Source: UBA7672 sp038326205
GTDB lineage: Bacteria > Pseudomonadota > Alphaproteobacteria > Caulobacterales > Hyphomonadaceae
Length of the DNA stretch: 64,000 bases
NCBI GenBank assembly: GCA_038326205.1
Contig: JBBQJV010000001.1
Span: 1 to 64,000, forward strand
Direction: 5' to 3'
Part shown: one piece after another, positions 16,274 to 23,531 of the stretch
Layout of the letters: each line of letters begins with the position of its first letter
How positions within the stretch are numbered: the stretch's first letter is position 1
The notes under the pieces: generated by a model
Databases searched by the model: none
Seen by the model: only the letters and a program-made list of their open reading frames with translations
What the model was told of the DNA's origin: nothing
Program-made: the position numbers and the translations under genes

Positions 16274-16786
16274 CTAGCGCACGATTGCCAGCGTGTCGCC
16301 TGGTTGAGCGGTCGCCAGCAGGGCGAGTAGATCTTCGCGGGCGCAGGCGACGCAGCCGTCGGTGGGCGCATAACCCGGGCGGGCGATGTGCAGGAAGATG
16401 GCGCTGCCTTTGCCCTTGACCGGCGGATCGTCATTGTACCCCAGCACGACAATGACGTCGTAGAGGGCGTCCTCGCGCCAGAGTTTCTCGTGACTGAAGG
16501 CGAAGGGAAGGGCGACAGGGAAGTTGTAGAGCGGGCTGGCCGGGTCGTCGCACCAGCCAGCTTCTGGGATCAGCGCATCGATCGGGAGGCCGGTGGCGGG
16601 GCGCTCCAGACGGTCGGCGCGCCAGAAAACCTGCCGCATCGGCCAGACGCCGAGCGGGGTCGCGCTATCGCCCTCCTGCTTGGCTTCGGGCGCAGCTACG
16701 CCGCCTTTACCAAGCGCGCAGCGGGCTTCGCCACCGGTCCAGCGCAGGATTCCCGCGGAATTGGCTATGAAGGGCGTATTGGCCAT
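16274..16786 (-). CDS. L,D-transpeptidase catalytic-domain (YkuD-type) protein
   Basis: A 170-residue protein with the YkuD active site: histidine in GSAIFLHIARPGYAPTDGCVA (H133) and the nucleophile cysteine C145 in TDGC. These enzymes form 3-3 cross-links or attach proteins to peptidoglycan using an active-site Cys. No export signal is visible at the N-terminus (MANTPFIANSAGIL), which is odd for a periplasmic enzyme; many short members of this subgroup share that. It is divergent from the cenR-type regulator across 100 bases, and CenR-type regulators control envelope genes, so a functional link is plausible but unproven. Confidence 0.85.
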   Translation of the reverse strand: MANTPFIANSAGILRWTGGEARCALGKGGVAAPEAKQEGDSATPLGVWPMRQVFWRADRLERPATGLPIDALIPEAGWCDDPASPLYNFPVALPFAFSHEKLWREDALYDVIVVLGYNDDPPVKGKGSAIFLHIARPGYAPTDGCVACAREDLLALLATAQPGDTLAIVR

Positions 16787-16886
16787 ATGGCTGTCCGCTT
16801 CGTGAATGGCTTACTTGATCGGCCCATTCTACCTAGACTTCGCATTCCCCGCACCACACATAGAGGGGACGGGAGACGCTCAACAG

Positions 16887-17573
16887 ATGACCGCCGCCAA
16901 GACGATCCTGCTGGTCGACGATGATCAGGAACTGCGTGAAGCGCTGGCCGAGCAGTTCGAGCTGCACGAGGGCTTCCGGATCGAGCATGCCGGGTCTGCG
17001 GGGGAGGGCATCAAGAAGGCCGAGGAGGTGCGGGCCGACCTCGTCATTCTGGACGTCGAATTGCCGGACATGGACGGTCGCGACGCCTGCCGTCTCATGC
17101 GTAAACATGGCATCGCCGCCCCGATCGTGATGCTGACCGGCCAGTCGACGGACGCGGATGCGATCCTCGGTCTGGATTCGGGCGCCAATGACTATGTCAT
17201 CAAGCCGTTCAAGTTCTCGGTCCTGCTGGCCCGCGTGCGGGCGCACCTGCGTACGTTCGAACAAAGCGAGGACGCGACTTTCCGACTGGGGCCTTACGAA
17301 TTCCGCCCGGCGGCGAAGCTGCTGGTCGACGAGAAGGACCGCAAGATCCGCCTCACCGAGAAAGAGACCAACATCCTGAAATATCTCTATCGCGCGGGCG
17401 GCAAGCCGGTCGGGCGCGAGGAGCTTCTGTCGGAAGTCTGGGGCTACAACGCCAACGTCACGACGCACACGCTGGAGACGCACATCTATCGACTGCGCCA
17501 GAAGATCGAGCCTGATCCCGCGAATGCGCGGCTGCTGCTGACGGAGAGTGGCGGGTACCGGCTGCAAGCGTGA
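16887..17573 (+). CDS. cenR: CenR-type OmpR-family response regulator
   Basis: A 228-residue response regulator with an N-terminal receiver domain (acidic pocket DDD at 11-13, phospho-acceptor Asp 56 in LVILDVELPDMDG, conserved Lys in YVIKPF) and a C-terminal OmpR/PhoB winged helix (TTHTLETHIYRLRQKIE). The sequence pattern closely follows the regulator named CenR in Caulobacter and its Brucella and Rhodobacter relatives, which controls cell envelope integrity and is often essential. Its position downstream of parAB, ntrZ and yggS agrees with Caulobacter. No sensor kinase gene is adjacent, as for the orphan arrangement in Caulobacter. The ATG at 16887 begins the usual N-terminus; an upstream extension lacks similarity. 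Confidence 0.85.
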   Translation: MTAAKTILLVDDDQELREALAEQFELHEGFRIEHAGSAGEGIKKAEEVRADLVILDVELPDMDGRDACRLMRKHGIAAPIVMLTGQSTDADAILGLDSGANDYVIKPFKFSVLLARVRAHLRTFEQSEDATFRLGPYEFRPAAKLLVDEKDRKIRLTEKETNILKYLYRAGGKPVGREELLSEVWGYNANVTTHTLETHIYRLRQKIEPDPANARLLLTESGGYRLQA

Positions 17574-17576
17574 TCC

Positions 17577-17688
17577 GGACCGCCGGGCGCCTGCCCGGCA
17601 GTAGCTGCGCAGCAGCGAACTATTCATTCCATCAATAGAGCGATCGCCTCGCTACGCGACGCGCTGCCGGGCAGGGGCCCGGCGGTCC
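17577..17688. repeat. 25-bp inverted repeat flanking a 62-base spacer, between convergent genes
   Basis: The arms at 17577-17601 and 17664-17688 are reverse complements at 24 of 25 positions (start ggaccgccgggc, end gcccggcggtcc). The 62-base spacer contains smaller palindromes such as agctgcgcagc. The unit fills almost the whole gap between the stop of cenR and the stop of the convergent lipoprotein gene. It may serve as a bidirectional terminator, but the arms are much longer than needed and there is no T-run. Confidence 0.75.
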
Positions 17689-17692
17689 AGGG

Positions 17693-18301
17693 TCACGCGC
17701 ATCCTTCGACATACTGGATGCTCGGTCCGCCAGCGTGGATGGCGCCGACTTTTCCTGTGCCGTCGATTTCGTAGACGAGGCCGCGCGCGGCTTCCTCTTG
17801 CACATATGCCTCTTTGCGCCGACCGCCGGTCCATACCGTGATGTATTCAGCGGGCTTGTCCTGGTATTTGTGTGGGCTGGCGATGGCAGCTGTGCCGTAG
17901 GCCGTCTTCACTGCTTCGGCCGTGTCGCCGAGGCCGAGGCCCTTGTCGGTTTTCAGCATCGACATGTCGGCAATGGTGACGCGCGTGAGCTTGCCCGCTT
18001 CGATCATGACCCAGAGGAATTCGGGCGCGTTCTTCGGCTGAAATTCCAGACAGTCACCCGGAATTCCGGCGGCGTCGGGATCGCGCTGGTCGCCGACAGC
18101 GATGATCACTTCGGCTGCGGGCATGCCGATCTTGAGCGGTCCCCACCCTTCGGATGTGAGGGCAGCGTCCATGACGGGAGCAGGCGTTTCAACAACCGGC
18201 GCTGGAATCTCGGCGGTGGGCGTCACAGGGGCTGGCGTTTCGCTGCCGCCGCACGCGGCGAGAGCGATCATGGAAGCGGCGAGAAGGGCGATGCGTTTCA
18301 C
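17693..18301 (-). CDS. hypothetical lipoprotein with Pro-rich linker
   Basis: A 202-residue predicted lipoprotein: MKRIALLAASMIALAAC gives a lipobox (LAAC), then a linker rich in Pro, Ala, Val and Glu (about residues 20-50), then a globular domain containing WGPLKIGMPAAEV and DCLEFQPKNAP and a C-terminal cysteine. The W-G-x-[LI]-[KR]-[IV]-G-M segment is common in small periplasmic proteins of unknown function. The start is a GTG with aggagg 9 bases upstream. It stands alone, convergent with cenR across the long inverted repeat. No function is proposed. Confidence 0.75.
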   Translation of the reverse strand: MKRIALLAASMIALAACGGSETPAPVTPTAEIPAPVVETPAPVMDAALTSEGWGPLKIGMPAAEVIIAVGDQRDPDAAGIPGDCLEFQPKNAPEFLWVMIEAGKLTRVTIADMSMLKTDKGLGLGDTAEAVKTAYGTAAIASPHKYQDKPAEYITVWTGGRRKEAYVQEEAARGLVYEIDGTGKVGAIHAGGPSIQYVEGCA

Positions 18302-18470
18302 GATGAGGATCCTCCTGTGAAGACACTACATAGCCCCTCGCGGCGGCGCGGCCACCGTCACACGGCCGCAGGCGTGTGGAATCCGTCGGCTGCCGCTGCG
18401 GTAAATCATGGCAACGTTGTAAGCGCACGGTCGGCGCCATAGCGTGGTTTTTTAGGGGGTGGGGATCATC

Positions 18471-19088
18471 ATGCAGGTCATCGGCGCAGGTCTTGGACGG
18501 ACGGGCACGTATTCGCTGAAGGCCGCCCTCAACCAACTCGGTCTGGGTCCATGCCACCACATGGAAGCTGTAAGGCAAGACATGCCCGGGCAGGTTCCGC
18601 TGTGGGATGCGGCCGTCGCGGGCCATCCCGACTGGGCGGCGATCTTCCAGGGCTATGGCAGCGCGGTCGACTGGCCGACTGCGTCCTTCTTCCGCGAGCT
18701 TGCAGGCGCCTATCCGCAGGCGAAGTTTGTGCTCAGCGTGCGCAGTCCTGAAAGCTGGGCGGAGAGTTTCGGCGACACGATCTACAAGGTGCTGGGCGGA
18801 CGAGACAACGCGCCGCCCGCGATGCATGCGTGGCTCGAAATGGTCGTGCAGGTGCTTGAGAAAGCCGGCATTCCCGGCGGCCTTGATCGCGAGGGACTGA
18901 TCAAGGCGTTCAACGCGCACAACGAAGCGGTGAAGGCGGCGATCCCGGCGGAACGCCTTCTGGTCTTTGAAGCGAAGCAGGGCTGGGCGCCTTTGTGCGC
19001 CTTTGTCGGCAAGCCTGTTCCCGAGGGTGACTTCCCGCGCACCAATGATCGCGAAGAATTCTTCAAGCTGGTGTCAGGCCAAACCTAG
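18471..19088 (+). CDS. sulfotransferase family protein
   Basis: A 205-residue protein beginning MQVIGAGLGRTGTYSLKAAL, the 5'-phosphosulfate-binding loop of a sulfotransferase subfamily (G-x-x-R-T-G-T-x-S). It continues with the MEAVRQ segment and a second PAPS-binding motif KFVLSVRSPESWAES. These enzymes transfer sulfate from PAPS to an acceptor; the acceptor here is unknown. A ggggtgggg ribosome binding site precedes the ATG at 18471. The last four bases overlap the end of the convergent xthA. Confidence 0.85.
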   Translation: MQVIGAGLGRTGTYSLKAALNQLGLGPCHHMEAVRQDMPGQVPLWDAAVAGHPDWAAIFQGYGSAVDWPTASFFRELAGAYPQAKFVLSVRSPESWAESFGDTIYKVLGGRDNAPPAMHAWLEMVVQVLEKAGIPGGLDREGLIKAFNAHNEAVKAAIPAERLLVFEAKQGWAPLCAFVGKPVPEGDFPRTNDREEFFKLVSGQT

Positions 19089-19900
19089 AGCGCCGCCGTG
19101 ACCGTCACGGTCACCGGCACGTGGTCGGAAGGCTTTTCGCCGCCGCGTTCGTCGGTGTGGATGCGGTAGCTCGCGATATCGACCAGCGGCGTGGCGCGCT
19201 TGTCTGACCACCAATGATCGAGACGGCGGCCGCGGTTGGAGGCTTTCCAGTCGGCGGCGCGATAGCTCCACCAGGTGTAGAGCTTCTCTTCAGGCTTGTG
19301 CTTGGCGCGCGCGATATCGGTGAGCTTTCCATCGGCGAGGATACGTTTGAGGCCATCGGTCTCGACGGCTGTGTGGCTCACCACGTTGAGCAGCTGACGA
19401 TGCGACCAGACGTCGTTCTCTTCGGGCGCAATGTTGATGTCGCCTGCGACCAGCAGCGGCAGGGCAGAGCGTTTGGCGGCGCGGGTTGCGTAAAAGTCGT
19501 GCATGCGTTGAACGAAGTCGAGCTTGTGCGCGAACTTCTCGTTCAGCTCAGGATCGGGAATGTCGGCGCCGGCGGGCACGTAGAGGTTCTGCACCTCAAA
19601 GCCCGCGACATCGACCGCCGTGCAGCGCGCATGGCCGTGGCGGCAGAAGTCCGGCGTCACAAGCGGCCTGATCGGCAGTTTCGACACGATGGCGACGCCG
19701 TGCATGCCTTTCTGGCCGGAGAGATGGATGTGTTTGTAGCCGGCTGCCTCGAACGCCTTGCGGGGAAACTGGTCGTCGAGACACTTGATCTCCTGCAGGC
19801 ACAGGACTTCAGGCTTCTCCCGCTTCAGGAAGGCGACTACGCGATCGATACGGAGGCGGACCGAATTTATGTTCCAGGTCGCCAGGGATAGGCGGTTCAT
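19085..19900 (-). CDS. xthA: exodeoxyribonuclease III
   Basis: A 271-residue exonuclease III / AP endonuclease of the DNase I-like superfamily, used in base excision repair. The catalytic motifs are all visible: ATWNINSVR, LQEIKCLDDQFP, VPAGADIPD, GDINIAPEENDVW, RRLDHWW and the terminal SDHVPV. Length is normal. It ends with a four-base overlap on the convergent sulfotransferase gene. The promoter should lie in the 378-base gap to its right. Confidence 0.96.
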   Translation of the reverse strand: MNRLSLATWNINSVRLRIDRVVAFLKREKPEVLCLQEIKCLDDQFPRKAFEAAGYKHIHLSGQKGMHGVAIVSKLPIRPLVTPDFCRHGHARCTAVDVAGFEVQNLYVPAGADIPDPELNEKFAHKLDFVQRMHDFYATRAAKRSALPLLVAGDINIAPEENDVWSHRQLLNVVSHTAVETDGLKRILADGKLTDIARAKHKPEEKLYTWWSYRAADWKASNRGRRLDHWWSDKRATPLVDIASYRIHTDERGGEKPSDHVPVTVTVTAAL

Positions 19901-20278
19901 GTCGTGCTGGGAGCGCCATTGTTAGGGGGCGGGGGTCTTTCGTACGGCAAACAATCGAGTGCGTCGGCGCTCAAATCAAGAAAAAGCGTTCCGAATCCGG
20001 GAGAAAAGCCTGAGCAGAATACAGACACGCCCGGCTGCGGGGACAGCCAGGCGTGCCATGCGCTTCGGGAGCGCATATGGGCCGGTGGATAGGTCCGGCT
20101 TTCGATCCGCTGCGAACGCCTGCGGGGGGAAGCTCAGGCGCGAGCTGACTCGATCCACGTGGCAATAAAGCCACGAGAGCGATGTTTTGTCATCCGTATC
20201 TTGGTTAAAATTTGCGTGTGCCCGGGTAGCTGCAACGATCGCGGCGCCTCGTCCGGAGACACATTTCTCGATCAGTGA
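19901..20278. other. intergenic gap upstream of xthA
   Basis: A 378-base gap between the xthA start and the lolA stop, both minus strand. It should hold the xthA promoter. A small stem (cgtggc... gccacg, around 20158-20173) is visible. Short open frames on both strands lack family-like features. I see no tRNA, 4.5S RNA or other structural RNA signature. Confidence 0.5.
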
Positions 20279-21079
20279 CTAGCGGCGATCGTCACCCGAA
20301 TCGCTCGGGTCCTTCACGACGAAGAGCGAAGGCTTGAGAGAGACGTTCTTCTGGATGTTGTTGAGCTGGACGCGGGTTTCCGCGCCCGCGCCATCAACCT
20401 GACGCCAGCCCATCAGCTCGAAGTCCGTCTGGCGGAATTGCAGGATCATCTTGCCTTCCGCTTCCCCGGTCTTGTCGACCAGGGTGACGAAGTACGACCC
20501 GCCGCTGGTCTGCACGTCGGCGACGCTGCCGTCTTTCTTGAGATCAATATTCGAGCGCAGGAACAGGTGGAGCGGTGTCGAGGACAGCGGCACAGCGTCG
20601 TACGATTTGCGCTTGGGCTCTTCGATCGAGACCGTCGCGCCATCGGACACGATGAAGATGGGCTCGGGCTTGGTGTATTCGAAGCGCACCTTGCCCGGGC
20701 GGCTGATGTAGAAAGCGCCGTTGGAAGGTGAGCCAGAGGGGTCAACCTGGGTGAATGAGCCGGACACAGTCTTGGTGTCGCTCATCGCCTTGGCGACGCG
20801 ATCGATGATGGCATTGCGGTCCAGCGTGCCGGGGGCCTGCACCTTCACGATCTCGAAGGCCGGCGCCTTGGCAACCGGAGCAACCACAGGCTTCGGCGCG
20901 ACAGCTGACGGCTTTGCGACGAGGGTCGGCGCGGGCGCGGGCGTTACGGCCGGGGCGTCCATAATAACCGAGGGGAGGGGCGTCACGTCCACAGAGGTAG
21001 GCGCGGCCAAGGCTTGCGCGGACACCGAGAGGGCGAGGGGGATAAGGGAGGACAGGATGCTCATGACAACCAACTTCAT
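20279..21079 (-). CDS. lolA: LolA-family outer-membrane lipoprotein carrier protein
   Basis: A LolA-type periplasmic carrier of about 266 residues. After a signal peptide (SSLIPLALSVSAQALA) comes a low-complexity Pro/Ala/Val linker of about 60 residues, then the LolA fold with SGSFTQVDPSG, FYISRPGKVRFEY and PLHLFLRSN, all typical of the family. It shuttles lipoproteins from LolCDE to the outer membrane. The long Pro-rich linker between signal and domain is unusual and could span the periplasm. The start is uncertain: ATGs at 21064, 21079 and 21139 are all in frame, and only the last has a weak agga upstream; I show 21079 because it begins a conventional signal peptide. Confidence 0.88.
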   Translation of the reverse strand: MKLVVMSILSSLIPLALSVSAQALAAPTSVDVTPLPSVIMDAPAVTPAPAPTLVAKPSAVAPKPVVAPVAKAPAFEIVKVQAPGTLDRNAIIDRVAKAMSDTKTVSGSFTQVDPSGSPSNGAFYISRPGKVRFEYTKPEPIFIVSDGATVSIEEPKRKSYDAVPLSSTPLHLFLRSNIDLKKDGSVADVQTSGGSYFVTLVDKTGEAEGKMILQFRQTDFELMGWRQVDGAGAETRVQLNNIQKNVSLKPSLFVVKDPSDSGDDRR

Positions 21080-21198
21080 TGCCGGGCCCGGCGAAAACAA
21101 GACCGGTTCAAGGTTTTTTCGCCCTGTTTTCATGAACATCGGTTCAGTCCTAAGCTATGGGCCCAAGCTACAGGCATGACCCGGCAGAGGCTAACGCG

Positions 21199-21597
21199 AT
21201 GGGGCCGAAACAGTTTCATGAGCTGGTCATGGCCTTTCCGCACACGGAATACGCCACCTCCTATGGCCAGCCCGCCTACAAGGCGTTTGGGAAGTTCCTG
21301 ACCCGCCTGCGGACCGAGGATGACAGTGTCGTCCTCGGCAGCGTGCCCAACGAGGAGCGCGAGATCATCTGCGAGGCGGACCCCGAGACATTTCACTTCA
21401 CCGATCGTTACCGGAATTATCCTTATGTCCTCGCACGGCTGAAGCGGCTCGATGCGAAGACGCTTCGGGGTTATCTGATGCGGCAGTGGCGCCATAATGC
21501 TCCCGCAAAGTGGCTGAAAGCCTTCGAGGCGGGAATGGAACTGCCGGAGCTGAAACTACCAGCTGCGCGCAAGAGGTCGAGGAAGACGAAACGATGA
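21199..21597 (+). CDS. MmcQ/YjbR-family protein
   Basis: A 132-residue protein of the MmcQ/YjbR (CyaY-like fold) family. Segments that fit are FPHTEYATSYGQPAYKAFGKFLTRLR and the C-terminal YLMRQWRHNAPAKW. Family members are small proteins, some annotated as DNA-binding, with no settled function. The ATG at 21199 has gagg 8 bases upstream. The stop overlaps the ATG of the next gene (ATGA), so it heads a short operon with three small membrane peptides. Confidence 0.8.
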   Translation: MGPKQFHELVMAFPHTEYATSYGQPAYKAFGKFLTRLRTEDDSVVLGSVPNEEREIICEADPETFHFTDRYRNYPYVLARLKRLDAKTLRGYLMRQWRHNAPAKWLKAFEAGMELPELKLPAARKRSRKTKR

Positions 21598-21893
21598 AGT
21601 CGCTGCTGATCTTTCTTCTGGCCGCCGCACTTGCTGCCGGCGGATATCTGACCCGGCCCGACGAGAAGGCGCAGGAGCAGAATGCAACGAAAGTGCTGTC
21701 CTCCACGCGCGGCGGCTTCGACATCTCGGCCCTGATTGCTGACAAGGTGTTTGGCGCGGGCAAGAAAGACGGGCGCAAATTCGAGGAGCTGTTTGTCGCC
21801 ACCAAATACACAGTGAAGGCCGACGACGCTGTGATCCTGGAGTGCTGGGGCCTTTATGCGCAGTTTCTCTGCTCGCAGCCCGAAAAAAAGTAG
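21594..21893 (+). CDS. small membrane-anchored Cys-x8-Cys protein, paralogue 1
   Basis: A 99-residue protein with an N-terminal transmembrane or signal-anchor helix (LLIFLLAAALAAGGYL), a TRP motif right after it, and a C-terminal ECWGLYAQFLC. It is translationally coupled to the MmcQ-like gene (ATGA). The two following small genes share the same plan: N-terminal helix, [GP]-x-[LV]-[TK]-[RP]-P and a terminal Cys-Trp/Gly-Gly-x-[FY]-x4-Cys. The two cysteines, probably periplasmic, could form a disulfide. The G-x-[FY]-x-x-F ending is faintly reminiscent of DUF4359, but I cannot confirm this. Function unknown. Confidence 0.75.
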   Translation: MKSLLIFLLAAALAAGGYLTRPDEKAQEQNATKVLSSTRGGFDISALIADKVFGAGKKDGRKFEELFVATKYTVKADDAVILECWGLYAQFLCSQPEKK

Positions 21894-21934
21894 GACATAA
21901 TTGGGCTGGGGCGCCTGGCAAAGCGGGACAAGCG

Positions 21935-22225
21935 ATGCGCAGTTTTCTGGTCCTGATCGTGATCCTCGGTCTTGCGGCGGCGGGTGGCTATGTCACGCGG
22001 CCAGCACAGGGGCTGCATCGCGGCGTCGCCTCCGTGCTGATGGCGGACGGCATGGCGGCGCGGCCTGATGCGGGCGCGGGCAAATACGCCTTCGATGATT
22101 TCTACGTCGTGACGCGCTCGACCATGACGTCGGGCGATCACGAAGTGCTGCAATGTTGGGGCGCCTTCACGCGCTTTCTTTGCACCGGACCTGCGCCACA
22201 AGTGCGGGTCTCTGCGGTGAGCTAG
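21935..22225 (+). CDS. small membrane-anchored Cys-x8-Cys protein, paralogue 2
   Basis: A 96-residue protein built like its upstream neighbour: N-terminal helix (FLVLIVILGLAAAGGYV), TRP motif, then FDDFYVVTRSTMTSGDHEVLQ leading to CWGAFTRFLC. Against paralogue 1 the C-terminal third aligns without gaps (FxxxxVxTxxTxxxxDxxxLxCWGxxxxFLC in outline). The ribosome binding site is weak. It follows paralogue 1 by 41 bases, so both are probably on the same transcript. Confidence 0.72.
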   Translation: MRSFLVLIVILGLAAAGGYVTRPAQGLHRGVASVLMADGMAARPDAGAGKYAFDDFYVVTRSTMTSGDHEVLQCWGAFTRFLCTGPAPQVRVSAVS

Positions 22226-22280
22226 ACCCGGAACAGGGGCGGGGATCATGTAACCGGGAGCGCTTCGTCGATATCTGAGC

Positions 22281-22541
22281 GTGGTGGCTATCATCCTTCT
22301 GGTGTTCGTGGCCGCCGGCCCCTGGCTCAAACCGCCGCTTCAGGGGATGCGCGATGGCCTCGGGGAGGGGCTCAAGGAATATGCGCGCGCGCATCTGCAG
22401 CCCGGGGAGACTATGCTCGAGGTGACGCATCAGGCTGCACACGATTGGGCGCTGGCGGTCGGTCACGTCGCAAGGGCTGGCGACAAGACGTTCTATTGCG
22501 GCGGCGCATTCAAGGTGACGATCTGCGACTTCAAGAACTGA
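22281..22541 (+). CDS. small membrane-anchored Cys-x8-Cys protein, paralogue 3 (diverged)
   Basis: An 86-residue protein with an N-terminal helix (VVAIILLVFVAAGPWL), a KPP in place of TRP, and a C-terminal YCGGAFKVTIC that keeps the Cys-x8-Cys spacing and the central Gly-Ala-Phe of paralogue 2. It is the most diverged of the three. It starts at GTG (22281 or 22284); no ATG is available in frame before a stop, and no strong ribosome binding site is seen. A bidirectional terminator follows 36 bases after the stop. Confidence 0.62.
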   Translation: MVAIILLVFVAAGPWLKPPLQGMRDGLGEGLKEYARAHLQPGETMLEVTHQAAHDWALAVGHVARAGDKTFYCGGAFKVTICDFKN

Positions 22542-22576
22542 CCAGGGTGTGCAGAGCAAAGGTCCGGGCAACAAAA

Positions 22577-22602
22577 AAGCCGGCCCCCGAGGGGGCCGGC
22601 TT
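22577..22602. terminator. bidirectional intrinsic terminator between small-protein operon and cspA
   Basis: A 12-bp perfect stem (aagccggccccc with gggggccggctt) and a two-base nominal loop. On the minus strand it is followed by six T residues, a strong terminator for the cold-shock gene; on the plus strand by ttcttgattt, adequate for the three-peptide operon. Confidence 0.9.
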
Positions 22603-22670
22603 CTTGATTTCCTGCCCGCCAACGGCGCGGCTGCACGCGCACGCCGACGGGGCAGTTGATCGCTCAGCTA

Positions 22671-22880
22671 TTAGCTGACGCGCAGGTTCACAGCCGACAT
22701 TTTGCCCGAGCGTTTGTCGGCTTGTTCTTCGAACGTGATTTTCTGACCGTCGGCCAGGCTGCGGAGGCCCGCCGCTTCGACAGCGCTGATGTGGACGAAC
22801 ACATCTTTCGCGCCGTTATCCGGCTGAATGAAGCCGTAGCCTTTGGTGGTGTTGAACCACTTAACAGTACCCGTAGCCAT
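22671..22880 (-). CDS. cold-shock domain protein (CspA family)
   Basis: A 69-residue single cold-shock domain. RNP-1 (KGYGFIQP) and RNP-2 (VFVHISAVE) are intact, starting MATGTVKWFN. It binds single-stranded RNA or DNA and acts as an RNA chaperone. It diverges from the small gene at 23181 across 300 bases that should hold its promoter and, if typical, a structured 5' leader; I cannot point to a specific leader fold. Confidence 0.97.
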   Translation of the reverse strand: MATGTVKWFNTTKGYGFIQPDNGAKDVFVHISAVEAAGLRSLADGQKITFEEQADKRSGKMSAVNLRVS

Positions 22881-23180
22881 TCTAGTCTTCCTTGAAACAT
22901 TACGTGACGGTGTCCGCGCGCACGCGGTCCACCTTTGGGGACAATCAAGTGTGGGTGGATTTCGTCAGCGGGCGCCGGGAGCCTTTAGGGGCAGGGCGGG
23001 CCAAGTCGTCGGCCGTAAACTCGATCCGGGCTCTATACCGCATTTCCGGGCGGATAGCAAAAGTGTTCGACTCAAGCCGCTTTTGCTTGATTCTGGCCCC
23101 TCTCGGGCGCATTTTAAAGCATGTCGTTCTTTCTGAGCGCGGACACGGGCCGCGCGGAGGGCGCCGCCACGAGGCCCTGA
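22881..23180. promoter_or_regulatory. divergent control region between cspA-type gene and small gene
   Basis: Exactly 300 bases between two divergent starts. It is GC-rich in the middle and contains a possible minus-strand ttgatt -35-like hexamer about 65 bases ahead of the cold-shock gene, without a convincing -10. A gagg motif sits 6 bases ahead of the plus-strand gene. No coding region is supported. Confidence 0.4.
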
Positions 23181-23450
23181 ATGTCGATTGAAACACTGAT
23201 CCCTGGAATGTCCGAGGATGAACTCGAGAACCTTCAGGCCAACGCAACCCGGATCTCGAAGGGCGCCGCCTCCAAGCAGCAGGCCGAGGCCGAGCGCCTC
23301 CTGCCGATCATCGAAGAGGCGCTGGTCGTCCGACGCGGCGTCGACTCCGTCGCTTCGGCCGAGAAGAAAGCTGCTCGCGCCAAAGACATCGCTGCTGCGC
23401 GCGCCAAGCGCACGGCGCAACGCAAGGCAACCGCCGAAGCCGAGAAGTAG
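23181..23450 (+). CDS. small conserved hypothetical protein, charged helical
   Basis: An 89-residue protein beginning MSIETLIPGMSEDELENLQANATRI, with an Ala/Lys/Arg-rich C-terminal half (AARAKDIAAARAKRTAQRKA) that would form a basic helix. I associate this N-terminal pattern with a small protein family in Caulobacterales of unknown function. The basic tail suggests nucleic-acid contact, which is inference only. The ATG follows gagg by 6 bases and a terminator follows the stop. Confidence 0.7.
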   Translation: MSIETLIPGMSEDELENLQANATRISKGAASKQQAEAERLLPIIEEALVVRRGVDSVASAEKKAARAKDIAAARAKRTAQRKATAEAEK

Positions 23451-23467
23451 CCGAAGCCTCGACATGA

Positions 23468-23493
23468 AAAGACCGGCTCATGAGCCGGTCTTT
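23468..23493. terminator. bidirectional terminator between small gene and ftsK
   Basis: A perfect palindrome (aaagaccggctca with tgagccggtcttt), lying between convergent gene ends. T-runs are short on both sides (TTT and TTTT). Confidence 0.85.
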
Positions 23494-23531
23494 GCATTCG
23501 TGACCCTGGTTATCCGCGGACTGATTTTTGA

